Positions 22,371 through 35,006 are shown, numbered from the stretch's first letter. The stretch is 64,000 nt of DNA from Liopterus haemorrhoidalis (GCA_963971575.1 OZ020611.1:246040654-246104653); one strand, 5' to 3'. A program made the numbers and translations. The notes: generated from the sequence alone by a model not told the origin.

Positions 22371-23299
22371 GTAAGTAAATTATTACTTTATTGTTTATTG
22401 GACAGGTGATGTTGAGATATTTTATTATTGATAAATTATTCTTCTTGTCTACTTGTACATATTTATTCGTTATGGACAGTGGCCTATGGTCATATGAACT
22501 ATAGTAGGCATGTGCAACCTACGGCCCGTGGGCCGGATCCGGCCCGTTGTCTCATTTTGTCCGGCCCGCGATAACTATCCAAAATTCCATTAAAACTGGC
22601 CCGCGAGAATTTTTTTTTTAACGTATATCACGTTTTCAGAGATCACATGTGGTTAAACGGTTGATGTTGATGTGGATTAAGCGCCACTTTCTCTGCAAAT
22701 AGAACTACTTGAGCGACAAGAGAACTCATATTTGAAGTAAAAAATGAAGAGATTTTGTTTCTTTTTTTATTGTTTGCAAAGCTTGCTACGTTCAACTTTG
22801 TAAAACTTATGTTGATTATTATTTTGTAAATAAATGGTCGCCATTTTGAAATGGTTAACATAAAAATATGACTTTTTGGTGTCATTGCAAAGCTAATTTA
22901 ATTTACTTTTAGGAAAAAAATATAAAATTATCGATTCCCTATGCTAGATCAAAAGTTGACATCATTTCCAGTGAAACCGGAAGTGCCTCAGAATTCTTAT
23001 AGTAACCTTTAGATGGGCCTTTTTTTGTCTAGTTTAACTTTTGTTCTGAAGATTTTTTGTATCTTTACAAATAAAGGAGATTTTCGGGGTGCCCCGTTTG
23101 CAACAAACATACCCCTTCTCATCGTAATTTGAATTTTTTACAACCCCCATACTACCTCCGTCTTAACTTAATAATTAATATTTGATGTACCCACTCCCGC
23201 CTTCATTGAAATTTTGACAAACTTCCCCGTGGTCACTTGGATTTTGCCTTGTTTGCAAATAACTGAAATAGAAATTAACACTAACAAATATTTGTTTTT
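22371..23299. other. Intron-like sequence with a hAT MITE end
   Basis: 22506-22610 carries CAACCTACGGCCCGTGGGCC and CCGGCCCG, the end of a hAT-type MITE whose partner end I cannot find. The rest is AT-rich and gene-free. Confidence 0.45.
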
Positions 23300-23346
23300 A
23301 GGGTTTTGTAGGTATGACCAAAAAACCCTTATACCGTCATTTTGTC

Positions 23347-23454
<108 letters not shown>

Positions 23455-23602
23455 GTCTGTCTGTCTGTGCGGTAAAAATTGTAGCCAAACGGCTAAACCG
23501 AGACAGTTGAAATTTGGTATGCTTATACAACTCTTTGACCCGCACATAGGAAAAATACTAAAACATCTAAAAAACATATCCCACTAAAAATGTAAACAAA
23601 TA

Positions 23603-24010
23603 AAGTCTGTTCCAAATGGTTAGGCGGAACTAGATTTTGCAATTTAGTTACTTTCATCGTTTAAATCGTGCTTTTCGGCCGTTTTGTTTAAGCTTTGTAA
23701 ATCAAACTTACAATAAACATGTTTTGGTTAAGGTTAATATCATTTTAAAATGTCATTTTCTTAATAATTTGATATTTTGTGCATTCTTAATACAAATTTC
23801 CCATTTATTTATTTTTTTGTCATTAAAATTTGTAAAAAAAAAAATAATTTAATTTTGACATGTCATTCGTTTCTATGGATTAATTGTTGGAATTTTAAAT
23901 TTTGACATTCCAACGTGAAAAATGAAATAACCCAAGCAAGGTCCCTTCTCGTGACAACCTAAAAGAACGAAATTCCCATTTAGTTCCGCTTAACCGTTTG
24001 GAACAGACTG
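23603..24010. mobile_element. TA-flanked Tc1/mariner-type MITE F, copy 1
   Basis: Terminal repeats AAGTCTGTTCCAAATGG and CCGTTTGGAACAGACTG flanked by TA at 23601-23602 and 24011-24012. The uninterrupted target (AACAAATATGTGCTC) is visible in other HINE-A copies, which proves the TA duplication. No coding sequence. Confidence 0.85.
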
Positions 24011-24353
24011 TATGTGCTCTTCGAAAAAATAAATATTTTTTTTTTAAATTCTAAGTAGGGTATCAAATGAAAGTCCTTAGTACGTGTATTAACGATCAAA
24101 ATTTTATTTTAGCAAAATAAATTAGTTTGATGCGATTTTGCCAAAATTGTGCAAAAAAAAATTTTGTGCCACACCCTGTAGCTCAGATGGTTTAAACTAA
24201 AAATTAAAAAAAATTCTAAGTAATATACATTGGAGTGAACCGGAATAGTACAACAGGAATTTTTGATCAGATTATGTTTTCGGAAAATAACGCATTTTTT
24301 GTGTTTTAAACTAAAATATGTTAAATATTTAATTCGCTATGTAACACACCAGA

Positions 24354-24435
24354 ACAGTAGCTCTAGTAGCGTAATTGGTTTTGTCGTGCGCTTAATAATG
24401 TAACTTACTTTGTAAACCAGAGTTCGAATCCTGTT
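24354..24435 (+). other. tRNA-like cassette, type 2, in HINE-A copy 3
   Basis: A-box-like TAGCGTAATTGG (24367-24378) and B-box-like GTTCGAATCC (24422-24431), a close fit to pol III promoter elements. Paired stems are poor, so a working tRNA is unlikely. Confidence 0.6.
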
Positions 24436-25195
24436 AATTTTTGCATTTTTATTTTGTTTAAACTATTTTGTCAAAATTATATTTTGGTAAATGTTGCATT
24501 TAATTTTTAAAAGCGTAAATTTAATAACCAGTGGGAAGTATTGAAATTATAATTTAATTCTATGTTTGACGAAATCAGAGGCGGGGCTTATGATTTAAGC
24601 AACCAATGGAAGCCATAGGCGCAATTTTCAAAATCTTAATGAACCTTGCTATATAAAAAAAATACTGCACATATTTAGAAACTTAAATAATGGTATAAGG
24701 CATTCGAATTAAAATTCATAAAAAAATATTTTGACATAAAATTTGTTTTGGCATCCCAAATAATCATCATTCAGTTATTAAATACCTGCAAAACCCAGAA
24801 ATGTGTGAAAATTCACATCAATTTTTTCTATTTTCTCTTCTACCTACCCAGTCTTGAACACACACTTCTTAATAGGGGATACGCATAAAATTTGTATTTC
24901 CTTAAAACTACATTATTTTGATATGTTAATGTTAGTTATGTCACCTAACAAAACAAAAATCACATTTTAATTAACATTATAGCCAAATTTTTTAATTAAA
25001 ATATTGTAAATTTGAAATATTCCGAGCACGGAGCGAAGGTTGCCGAGTAGAAACGACTGAGTATGACGTCAAACGATAGGGTTTTCACATCACAGATACA
25101 GACAGCTACAACATAATCTTCACACTTGTGTGTATTGTATTGTTCGAGAGTTTTGTATTTGTTTTTAAACAATTTTTCACGTATTTACTATTAAA

Positions 25196-25260
25196 ATGGC
25201 AGATAAAGATTTTGTTAGGGCTCAGAGTGATAATTTACCCAACATTGATGCATTTATGCA
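25196..25260 (+). pseudogene. Transposon E 'MADKDF' exon, truncated
   Basis: Starts MADKDFVRAQSDNLPNIDAF and is cut after Met-21 by the internal deletion. Copy 3 (49946-50068) keeps the whole 41-codon exon. The role of this protein is not known to me. Confidence 0.65.
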
Positions 25261-25265
25261 CACAA

Positions 25266-25464
25266 CATAAAGTTTACTTTTTTCTGAAATATCGGTTTTA
25301 TTTCGCCTCATAGTTTTCAGCCACAAATTTCGCCTTTTCTGTTTTTCGCCATTAGGTAATGATATAAATAGTTTTTTTGGATTTCTAGTTGAACTAATTG
25401 TGCACATCGGTACTGAACAATATTTTCGATTATGTTTCGAAGTACTGGGGCCTGGATGTTCCAT
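25266..25464 (-). pseudogene. Transposon E THAP-domain exon, truncated
   Basis: Starts MEHPGPSTSKHNRKYCSVPM and continues FISLPNGEKQKRRNLWLKTM and ISEKSKLYVV. YC-x4-C, a FISLP box and a conserved Trp fit the N-terminal two-thirds of a THAP zinc finger, a sequence-specific DNA-binding domain found in P-element and related transposases. The reading frame is lost at the deletion junction before the Cys-x2-His half. Confidence 0.7.
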
Positions 25465-25816
25465 ATTTTAATATAAAATTTAATTCGGTAAACATGTATA
25501 AATTGTTTTTATAGAATTAAACTTTATTTTAATTAAAATCACTCTCCTTTACATAACCTATAAAAGTTACACAAACAAATAATTCACAACAGACTATGTT
25601 CGCTGCATAAACAACCGTTCGCTGGATTGGCTAGTAGTCTCATGCGTCAGTTAGAAAGGATTATGACGTCACACGTCGTTTTCGCGCGCTACATACATTT
25701 TTGATTTTTTAAAGCCTTCAAATTAAAAAAAAAAAAATTAAAAACTGTTTTTTATGTTTATATACAACAAGAGGAATATAATAAAAAAATAAAAAAAAAT
25801 CATGCCTATCCCCTAT

Positions 25817-28400
25817 TCTCTTTTTTTCCAACTACTTGATGTAATATAATAATTTATAAGGGGTGCGCTATTATTTATTTATTTATTTATTTATTTAAGT
25901 GTTTTTCGCGTTGTAAACGGGTTTAAACCCAACACTACAACGACAAAAAGAAAATTACAAAAATATACTTATACATAAACATTGTTTACAATGAGTAATA
26001 AAATAACAATAACAAAAAATATACCTAAAACTTCTTAAATAATATTCTCTACAACCAATACAATAAAGTTTTTATAATAAGTTTTTGTTACGATTGTAGA
26101 TGTGAATTACAATGAATTAGTAAGAGTGTAAAAAGTGTGTTTTAACTATTATCCGCGTATTTCGTTATTCGCGGATTGTTTTATAAACTATCTCCCGGTG
26201 ATAGGAGGGCATAATGTATCTAATAGCAAACTTTGAATGTGAGAACGGAGTGTTTAGTGCTTTAGTGAATGTGTAGAGCAGTAGAATGTGTAAGTAAACA
26301 GTGCTTAAGTGAAGTGTAATGTGTAAGCAAAGGCGGTTGCATCTGCTCTCCTCCCAGTCCCAGTCCAAGTCCATTGTTCCCTGTCCGCTAACAATAGTTG
26401 ATGTTGTGAACTCTACATACATACATACATACATACATACATACATGTTTGTAATATTAAGTTTTTTAGCAGCAAAGAGCGAGGTTGTGAGTCACGTATA
26501 GTCGAGGCGAGAGCGAGTGCGAGAGCGAGTACAATGAGCCCGTTCCCGGAAACTGTGAGAACTGCCCGTTTTAGGAAATATAACTACTGTATTGTTCAAG
26601 TCCATAACTAGAGACCAACTTAACTAACCTTACCTTACCGCATTAATGGCTCTCATATCTTACAACTACCACTTCATTGGCTTATATACATACTTCGCAT
26701 TCAAAAATTGTTTTGAAGAACCTACCTTATATTAATAATGGTGATTTTTATAAAAGTAATAGAATATAAATTTGTAAACAAAATTAACACTTTAAACTTT
26801 CCCATTAATGGACACTTCAATATTGTTCAATATGGAAAGATTTGTGTTTCTGTGGGAATAGATTCTAATAGGGTTATCGCAGGTATTGTTTATTCTTCTA
26901 CAGCAGTGCAAAATGTGGTCCATTTGTCCCAGGTAATTTATACGGGTCATTCCATAGAAATTTCTAACAAAGTAAGAATGTTCAATTGTTATTATCATAG
27001 CGCGGACAGTTTAAAGCCGCTTTCAGACCTCTTTAAATTAACAAGTTATAGACTGTGCGTTGTGTCGCTCTGAGTTATACTTTAATGCACTCTTTTAACG
27101 TTCCATGTACCGTTCACATCTGTTATAAATTAGTACGTTACGAATAGCCCTCCATCTGTGAATTTTGAAACCAACTATTTAGCTTCGTAAAATATTTTAT
27201 ATGTATATTCGTTCTTATAATTCTGTTGTCTTTAGTCCATTCTACATTATACTTTTTTCAATACTATCCAACTCTGACGTCATTTCAACTTTTGATACTA
27301 CAGAATATAGTGGGGGGAAAAAATAAGAGACAGTGATATATTTTATACCTTCCATCTCTTATTACTTTTCATTGCCAACTTAAAAATGTTTAGGTTCAGA
27401 TGGCAGACAACAATTTGGTTATAGTAAACCAATTTATAAATATTGTTTAATTGTGCTAAGTTTATATTTAATTATATGATCTAAATAAACTTCTTATCAA
27501 CTTAATAAACTACTAAAAGTTAAGTTGTAAACAAAAACTAAAAAGTTGGTGTTGGTACGACTGAAAAGTACAGAACTGTCATCCAAAACTACCTCCGGTC
27601 AAATTTTTGATTGAAACCCCAATAAAGATACTAATGTCTATTTTAATTTGTTAAATCTGTTTTGACATGTAGGTTAATTCGTTCCCAAAATTATTTAAAA
27701 TTTTGTAATAGCAGTGTCATTTAGAAAATCACCATGGAATTAATTGTTTGTTGCGAGGGCGTAGAGTAGTGGGGGGGGGGGGTTAATCTGAGTAGATACA
27801 ATGGACGGGAAGTAGAGCCAAGGTCTCACCAGGCATTACACATGTAATTAGTGTAAAATCTCTGATTGCACGAGGCTGGGGGGGTGAAAGGGTGAGCGGG
27901 ACGCACGCAGCCGCAGCGCACGGCCGTGCTGCTGGTTGCGTGTCCTGTCACGCTCCGCCTGAGCCCTTGCCGCACTGAGTCACGCCACTGACATTTCGTG
28001 ACATTAGCTCTTACTGGAATGAAGTCATAAGATTGTAGGTTTTTTGTTTGTTTTTATTGTCTTATCCTGTATAACAATGGTGATGTCATTGTAATTACGC
28101 ACTGGACAATTTAACCAGAGATTTGTAAATAAATAGACGGCGTATTAGTATAAAAGGTCAAGCATTTAACAGCAAGATAGTAAAACTTATGCATCCAAAT
28201 GAAAAGATTTTACAAAATTAATTTTTGTTAATTTCTGCTTCAATAGCTTTTATCCTATTCCCTGCAATACATTTATAAAGCTATTTTTTTAGCTATTATT
28301 ATTTATCATTATTTAAATATGCAAATCACAACTTTATTTTTCCAAATAATCAGATGAAGCCTCTGTTGAAGAACTTTTATAAACCGAGGATCGTAGATTA
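25817..28400. other. Long gene-poor stretch
   Basis: Contains a (TTAT)n run near 25872-25896, (CATA)n at about 26416-26446, a 12-base G run at about 27770-27782, and a GC-rich patch at 27840-27980 with TGAGTCA (AP-1-like). A 111-codon frame at 26738-27073 has an ATG but no recognisable domain, so it is not called as a gene. 26470-26560 is GC-richer with GAGCGAG words. Confidence 0.4.
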
Positions 28401-28419
28401 AAGGATTCCACACACCAAA

Positions 28420-28530
28420 GCAGCCGCGGTGGCGGCCATGGTGGCGGCCACGGTAGCGGCCACGGTAGCGATCAGGTCTCCTCACACTAACGCGGTGGGA
28501 GTGGCGGTAGCGGTAGCGATCAGTTAGTGA
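28420..28530. repeat. GC-rich 12-bp minisatellite in Harbinger arm
   Basis: Repeats of GGTGGCGGCCAT / GGTAGCGGCCAC type within the left terminal repeat. The right arm keeps only about two units, so the array grew after the repeat formed. Confidence 0.6.
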
Positions 28531-28619
28531 ATCACGGTATATAGTTGTATGATAATATTGATTGCGAGAATACAATAGAATAATTAATTGTATGTAGAGG
28601 AAAAATAATAATCTACTTA

Positions 28620-29023
28620 CAGTCTGTTTCAAACGGTTAGGCGGAACTAAATGGGAATTTCGTTCTTTTAGGTTGGAAAAGGGACCTTGCTTGGGTTATT
28701 TCATTTTTCCACTTTGGAATGTTAAAATCTAAAATTCCAACAATGAAACCATGGAAACGAATGACATATGTCAAACTTAAATTAATTTTCTTACATATTT
28801 TAATGACAAAAAATAAATAAATGGGATATTTGTATTAAAAATGACACAAAAAATCAAAATATAAAGAAAATGACATTTTAAAATGATATTAACCTTAACC
28901 AAAAAATGTTTGTTGCAAGTATGATTTACAAAGCTTAAACAAAACGGCTGAAAAGCATTATTTAAACGATGAAAGTAACTAGATTGCAAAATCTAGTTCC
29001 GCCTAATCGTTTGGAACAGACTT
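28620..29023. mobile_element. MITE F, copy 2, inserted in MADF splice donor
   Basis: 404 bp, terminal repeats CAGTCTGTTTCAAACGG and CGTTTGGAACAGACTT, TA at 28618-28619 and 29024-29025. Removing it restores GATAGTAAGT on the minus strand, a donor site following the MADF exon, so the insertion hit the TA inside that donor. Confidence 0.8.
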
Positions 29024-29026
29024 TAC

Positions 29027-29197
29027 TATCAATTTCCAAAACTTTTCCTATTTCGTCCCACACTTTATTTGTTTTCCTAATATTCTTGTAATCAGGATGT
29101 GCTAAGTCATACAAAATTAAATGATCCTTTACTGATTTTTCATGATTTTTTTTGATTCTTTAATGATTTTTTCTGTTAAATTATCTATTTTCGACAT
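29027..29197 (-). pseudogene. MADF-domain exon of a Harbinger element
   Basis: Starts MSKIDNLTEKIIKESKK. One frameshift in an A run is followed by HLILYDLAHPDYKNIRKTNK and VWDEIGKVLEID. The LYDL-HPDYKN-R-NKVW-EIG pattern is a MADF (Myb/SANT-like) DNA-binding domain, the usual partner protein of Harbinger nucleases. The frameshift and the MITE in the donor site make it non-functional. Confidence 0.7.
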
Positions 29198-29245
29198 TAT
29201 TTTCTTAAATATATTCACTCTGTGGTATATAAACAATGAATATCG

Positions 29246-29395
29246 CGCGGCCTAACGCAACTTGTCGAGTTTGGCCGCCAGTGTTTGGTGATCGATAGAG
29301 TGAACGCTGCAGTCGATGGCGTTCTCAGATAGCTGAACGCTTGTATGTGCGTGGTCTCATTGTATTGTATAGGTTGCGTTAGGCCGCTGCATTAT
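29246..29395. repeat. 150-bp imperfect hairpin in Harbinger subterminal region
   Basis: GCGGCCTAACGCAACTT near the left edge is answered by AGGTTGCGTTAGGCCGCTGC at the right edge. The central part contains GATCGATAGAGTGAACGC. It is probably a subterminal inverted repeat of the element. Confidence 0.6.
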
Positions 29396-29599
29396 CGCCA
29401 CCGTGGCCGCCACCGCACCCGCTTTGGTGTGTGGAATCCTTAATTCTTTGTTTCATTACCTATATAAGTTCATCACAATATTTAAAAAATAAAATACACT
29501 TTTTTTTTTAATTTTAACTGTTGTTTTTTATTATTGTTTTAGATTGTACAAAACACGTTTTATATTAATTTATTGATTTTATTTTATACATTTAGCAAA

Positions 29600-29758
29600 C
29601 AGGGCCGTCCTAAAATATTTGGGCCCGTGGGCTACTAAAATTAATGCGCCCCTCTACATAATAACTAAAAAACTAATAATAACATAAAAATTGCCGCCCC
29701 CAAAAGGCTTGCGCCCCGGGGCTATAGACCATTTAGCCCTGTGGTTAAGGTTGCCCTG
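29600..29758. mobile_element. hAT MITE
   Basis: Ends CAGGGCCGTCC and GGTTGCCCTG. Flanking octamers TTAGCAAA (29592) and TTAACAAA (29759) match at 7 of 8 positions. The interior is rich in GCGCCCC words. Confidence 0.65.
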
Positions 29759-29879
29759 TTAACAAAGAGGAAGACATTGATATTTCAATTCTGAATTTTA
29801 AAATAGTTAAATAAGTAAATTTTAAAATAGTTAAATAAGTAAATTTTATAATTTACTTATTTAAATTTTTTAAATTTTA

Positions 29880-30000
29880 TTTTATCGATACTTCTTGGTA
29901 TCGATACTTGGTATTGATATCAGTATAGTTTCGTTATATCGGTATCGGAATGAAGTATCAATATTTTGTGGTATCGATTAGTGTACTAGTAAATACTAGT
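29880..30000. repeat. Degenerate GGTATCGATA repeats
   Basis: Variants of GGTATCGATAC recur about six times directly before HINE-A copy 4. Confidence 0.5.
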
Positions 30001-31204
30001 AATTGATGTGAAGTATGAATTTTCACACATTTCAGGGTTTTGCAGATATTTAGTAAGTGAATGATGATTATTTGGGATGCCAAAATAAATTTTGTATTAA
30101 AATATTTTTTTTGTTAATTTTAATTCGAATGCCTAATACCATTATGTAGGTTTCTAAATATGTGCAGTATTTTTTTTATATAGCAAGGTTCAATAAGATT
30201 TTGAAAATTGCGTTTATGGCTTCCATTGGTTGTTTTAGTCATAAGCTCCACCCTTCTGATATCGTGTATATATAGGAATATAAATAGCAGTATAACAGTA
30301 ATATATTTAGGCACTAATATGATACAGACATTATAACACATGACATAACATATATTTTATATATTTAATTTTTTTGTATCCATGGTATTATATATTTATA
30401 GTTACGTTATATTTTAAGTTACTTGGTTGTAAGTCCAATAGTAATCAATTTCAACAATTTCCACTGGTTATTAAATTTACACTTTTAAAAATTAAATGCA
30501 ATATTTGCCAAATATAACTAGAATTTTTAAAAAATAATTTAAACAAAATAAAAATGCAAAAAAAAACAGAAATATTAATTTGCCTCGAGGCCGATTTGAA
30601 CTCGAGTTTGCAAATTAGAACACCAGTATATTAACCATTACACCATCGAAGCGTTCTGTTTACTGTGCTACATAATATTATTAAATATTTTACATGGTCT
30701 TGCAAAAAACACAAAAAATGCGTTATTTTCAGAAAACATAACCTGATCAAAAATTCCTGTTGTACTATTCCGGTTCACACAAATGTACATTACTTAGAAT
30801 TTTTTCAGATTTTTAGTTTAAACCATCTGGGCTACAGGGTGTGGGACAAAAATTTTTTTGCACTATTTTGACAAAAATTGCCGCAAAATAATTTATTTTG
30901 CAAAAATAAAATTTTGATCGTTAATCCACGTACGAAGGGCTTTCATTTGATACCGTATACAGAATTGTAAAAAAATATTTTTTTTTCGATGAGCATATAT
31001 TTGTTTGTATTTTTAGGGGGATATGATTTTTAGATGTTTTAGTATTTTTCCTATGTGCGGGTCAAAGAGTTGTATAAGCATGCCAAATTTCAACTCTCTA
31101 GGTTTAGCCGTTTGGCTACAATTTTTACCGAACAGACAGACAGACAGACAGACGACAAAATGACGGTATAAGGGTTTTTTGGTCATACCTACAAAACCCT
31201 AAAA
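30001..31204 (-). mobile_element. HINE-A copy 4
   Basis: Reverse copy from AATTGATGTGAAG to CAAAACCCTAAAAA. It carries about 190 bp of extra AT-rich sequence (about 30265-30445) and cassette type 3 at 30586-30662. The GACA tract at 31133-31157 is short. Confidence 0.75.
30586..30662 (-). other. tRNA-like cassette, type 3, in HINE-A copy 4
   Basis: Minus-strand TGGTGTAATGG (30635-30645) fits the A box and GTTCAAATC (30593-30601) fits the B box. Confidence 0.6.
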
Positions 31205-33056
31205 AGAAGTTAAAAATTATTACAGAATTATTCGTTCAAAATAAAGTTTAAAATAGCACGCCTAAGGCAAAAGTACCGTTGCATATATTTGCCGGTCTCT
31301 AGTGATTGTACTTAATATATGTTTAATGAAAATGCAATAAATAATTGTGATTGTACTTTAATATTCTTGTCTGTACTTCTTAATACATATATTTAATAAA
31401 AATGTAATAAATAATAATTAACCTTTAATACCGTCTTTTATTTTTAAATTTTTTTGATTGAAACATGTGTAGGGCCCCTTCGTATTTTTAAGCCCTGGGC
31501 CCCCAAAAAGATAGATCTGCCACTGAGGGAAAACAAAACATTTTTATCACATTATTTTATTATTTTCTCCTGATTTTTTGTACACCATAATGCTCTGTCA
31601 TGGCCCGTTTGTTTTCTCCTTGTATTTCTTTAATTATACGGGACAGCAGTTGTTTTGGTAGTTTCCATATCAAGATCACATAAATTTGTTCGTGGACTGA
31701 ATGAAGACGGTAATTTTAATTATTATATAATTATTTGTAAATATTTATGACCCGTATCTCGCTTACAAATGCAATTCATAAATACGGGCTGGACCGTCTT
31801 CATTTCAAAAAACTTAAAACATTATGCAGTGTTTACATGTTACCAACTGGATGTCATTATGTCACTTTGTTACTTGTTATGTGTTTTTTCGAATGTATTT
31901 TATACTATATTTGAGTGGATGACAGATGGAAAAGCAATGATGAACCAATAGTGGATTTTTTTTCTGTTGGTTTCTGGTGAAAAAGTGATGTTATGAAAGT
32001 AGTTCAATGCCAACAGCTGGTTTTGTAGTTTTAAAAATTTGTTGTGTTACCACACTGCAACACCGCATGATACAAATACTAATAATGAAACATGTAAATG
32101 ACTAATTTAAGGCTAGAACTGCAGTGGCTTTGTGGTAAAATTGTGGCGTACAGAGTACAAAGAACCGGGATCAATTCTCGCTTACTGCACTTGGAATTTT
32201 TCATAAAATAAGAGCTTACCTACTCTAAATTTATTTAGAGACAACTAGGACTATATTTATACAGGACTAAATATCAGTATAAAAGGGCCTTGTCCATAAA
32301 ATTTTACCGTCCATTTGGACGGTAAAAAAACATTTTATATAATAATAATAATTTTGATAATCAGTTTTATTCGTTATTTGAGAACTAAGAGCTTCTATTT
32401 AATTTTTTTAAACAAAATTTAAATATTTTGCCAAATATCCCAGCGGTTTTTTTTCTGAATTTGCTTCGTATTCAAGTCTTCATTAGATTACTAAGAAATA
32501 TTTTACAGTGTAGAGTGTAGTGTGGTGTGGTGTGAGTAACTGCGTTCGAGTAACTAAATTTTACTGTGTAATAGTTTCTCACGATTTCAAACTGATTTGA
32601 GATATAGTGTAAGTACGCTTTTTTTCGTGTGTGTATTTTTCCGTGTGCGCTTTTTTTCGTGTGTGTATTTTTTTATTTGCGCTTTTTTCCGTGTGCGTAT
32701 TAATCCGTGTGCGTATTTTTATATTATATAAGTAATTGGAAAATTTATTTTAATAAATATATTTTAAATTTAACGTCTCAAATCATTTTTAGTTTTAACA
32801 TTATAAAGGTAACGCACTGAGTGAAAATGAATCGTTTTCCCATCTTAAAAAGTTAATGAATAAATAATTGGGAATAATACTCATTATTTGTCCAGTTTTT
32901 AATAATGGGCGAAGAGTTGATTCAATTTGAGTGGGATGAAGTAAGGCGTATGGCTAGAGAAAGAAGTCTGAGGTGTCGATCAAGTTCCACATTAAGGTAA
33001 TGATGTGTTTGGCAGCACAGTTGGCAACGGGAGCACTAGTAAGCATTATTAAAAAG
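31205..33056. other. Gene-poor stretch with tRNA-like sequence and simple repeats
   Basis: 31480-31530 has a hAT-like end (AGATCTGCCACTGAGG). 32355-32490 is related to 35580-35740 in diverged form. 32760-32880 matches 46895-46990. A tandem of CGTGTGTGTATTTTT / CGTGTGCGCTTTTTT words spans about 32617-32728. Confidence 0.45.
32117..32195 (+). other. Isolated tRNA-like sequence
   Basis: TGGCTTTGTGG at 32125 resembles an A box (one mismatch) and GATCAATTC at 32170-32178 fits the B box. It lies outside any HINE-A copy I can delimit, so it may be a SINE head or a free relative of the cassettes. Confidence 0.4.
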
Positions 33057-33536
33057 CAGGGCTTCGAACCGGAAATGAACCGAAAACCGAAAAAGACCGT
33101 TATTTTTGTCGAAACGAAAACCGGAACTGAATATAGGTTTATTTCGGTTCAGATGTTTATGTGAGTGAATATAAAATACATTTTATTTAAGATTATTTTT
33201 TAAACTGAACAGCAGAAAAAAATCGTATTTTTTTTAACTGATAAGTAAAAAAAAATGGGATTGAACGCCCAGAACCCCCCCCCCCTCCTGGCAGCGGCTT
33301 TGGTATGACTATTACAAAATAAGGAATAAAATGTTCTTCTAAATTATAGTAGAAAATAAGTTTCTAATACAAATAAAAGCATTTAAAAATATATCTTTCG
33401 GAACTGAACCGAAAACCGAAAACCGAAAAAGACCGTTATTTTTGCCGGAACAAAAACCGGAACCGAACCGATATATATTTTTTTAATTGAACCGGAACGA
33501 TAACCGAAACGAAAAAAATAACGGTTCGAAGCCCTG
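33057..33536. mobile_element. hAT MITE with ACCGAAAACCG repeats
   Basis: Terminal repeats CAGGGCTTCGAACCG and CGGTTCGAAGCCCTG. Flanking octamers TTAAAAAG and TTTAAAAG match at 7 of 8. Subterminal CCGAAAACCGAAAAAGACCG occurs near both ends. Confidence 0.8.
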
Positions 33537-34062
33537 TTTAAAAGGCAATGGTTGATCACTATTGTAAGAACTTCGCGATCTCCGTCTCAGACTAATCCTA
33601 ACTATTAATTCGTTTGATGTTGGCTAATTTTGTAGGCAGTGCAATGATGATGATTCGGGTGTAGGTGTATTTGCGTGAGCCGCGAATTTCCGGCGGGCAG
33701 TCGCGGATTGCTGAATCCTGATTGAGCAGGAATGCAGTGGCCCGGCCGTGTGGTGCGCCGCTCCGAGACCGGCCGGCCGCTGACCGCCAGCCGCTGGCCG
33801 AGGGCCCCGCAACACGGACGGCCGCTCTATCTAGGTCGCTGCCGGTGCTCTCAGCCGGATTGCACTGAATTCATCCAGTTGCTGGGTGTCGGAGTGTTGT
33901 CAGGAGATGCTGTCGACTTCTTATCTGTTTCAATATTTTGTTTATTGTTCATGGTCCAATAAATTGATTTCTGTCAACAGATACAGTCAACATTATAATC
34001 TCTACAATATTCAATTTATTGTTTTCTTAAAGTTATTTGACTTAGTTATTTTTAGAATTACT
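33537..34062. other. GC-rich island, no firm gene
   Basis: 33640-33900 is strongly GC-rich (CCGGCCGGCCGCTGACCGCC). A frame from 33732 to 33962 crosses it without recognisable motifs. Possible promoter or untranslated exon. Confidence 0.35.
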
Positions 34063-35006
34063 AATAGGGGATAGACATGATTTTTTTATTTATTTTTTTA
34101 TTATATTCCTCTTGTTGCATATTAACACAACATTTATGCATTTTTTTTTTTTAATTTGAAGGCTTAAAAAAATCATAAATGGATGTAGCGCGCGAAAACG
34201 ACGTGTGACGTCATACCCCAACTAAGTGTACAGCGTACAGCCTACACAGTGTACAGCGTACAGCCTACACAGTCTGTCGTGAACTTATTTGCTTGTATAA
34301 CTTTTATAGGTTATGTAAAGTTAGAGTGATTTTAATTATAATAAAGTTTAATTCTATAAAAACAATTTATACATGTTTACCGAATTAAATTTTATATTAA
34401 AATATATAAAATATGGAAGATCCAGGCCCCAGTACTTCGAAACATAGTCGAAAATATTGTTTAGTACCGATGTGCACAAATAGTTCAATTAGAAATAAAA
34501 AAAAAACAATTTATATCATTACCTGATGGCGAAAAACGACAGAAAAGGCGAAATTTGTGGCTGAAAGCCATGATGCGAAATAAAACCGATATTTCAGAAA
34601 AAAGTAAACTTTATGTTGTGTGCATAAATGCATCAATGTTGGGTAAATTATCACTCTGAGCCCTAACAAAATCATTATCTGCCATTTTAATAATAAATGC
34701 GTGAAAAATTGTTTAAAAACAAATACAAAACTCTCGAGCAATACAATATACACACGTAAAGTATGTTGTAGTTTGTATCTATGACGTCAAACCCCAGCAG
34801 TTTGACGTCATACTCAGTCGTATTTACTCGGCAACCTTCGCGCCGTGGTCGGCTTACCATATATCAAATTTACAATATTTTAATTAAAAAATTTGGCTGT
34901 AATATTAATTAAAATGTGATTTTTGTTTTGTTAGGTGACATAACTAACATTAACATATCAAAAAAATGTAGTTTTAAGGAAATATAAATTTTATGCGTAT
35001 CCATAT
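34063..35006. mobile_element. Transposon E, deletion copy 2 (reverse)
   Basis: Starts AATAGGGGATAGACATG and ends in a decayed TTATGCGTATCCATAT. The THAP exon remnant is on plus at 34413-34620 (a one-base change in the A run near 34500 breaks the frame). The MADKDF start is on minus at 34685. The fusion junction is identical to copy 1. A 24-bp tandem duplication (GTGTACAGCGTACAGCC core) lies at 34229-34277. Confidence 0.75.

Larger units (their letters stand above)
24872..25816. mobile_element. THAP-encoding DNA transposon E, deletion copy 1
   Basis: Ends ATAGGGGATACGCAT and CATGCCTATCCCCTAT. It carries two partial genes reading toward each other: MADKDF-type on plus (25196) and THAP on minus (25464). 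They are fused head-on by an internal deletion at about 25259-25264. Copy 2 has the same junction. No clear target duplication. Confidence 0.75.
28402..29440 (-). mobile_element. Harbinger-type element with MADF gene remnant
   Basis: Terminal repeats start AGGATTCCACACACCAAAGC at both ends and continue into GGTGGCGGCC-rich sequence. They are flanked by the 3-bp direct repeat TAA (28399-28401, 29441-29443), the PIF/Harbinger signature. The left arm has an expanded GGTAGCGGCCAC-type minisatellite. Inside are a MADF exon and the MITE F2. The nuclease gene is absent. Confidence 0.7.

Noticed and set aside
26738..27073. A 111-codon plus-strand frame as a gene
   Set aside because: ATG present but AT-rich composition, no domain, no splice or promoter support.
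33624..33962. Opposed frames in a GC-rich patch
   Set aside because: Stop codons are rare in GC-rich DNA; no motif supports either strand.
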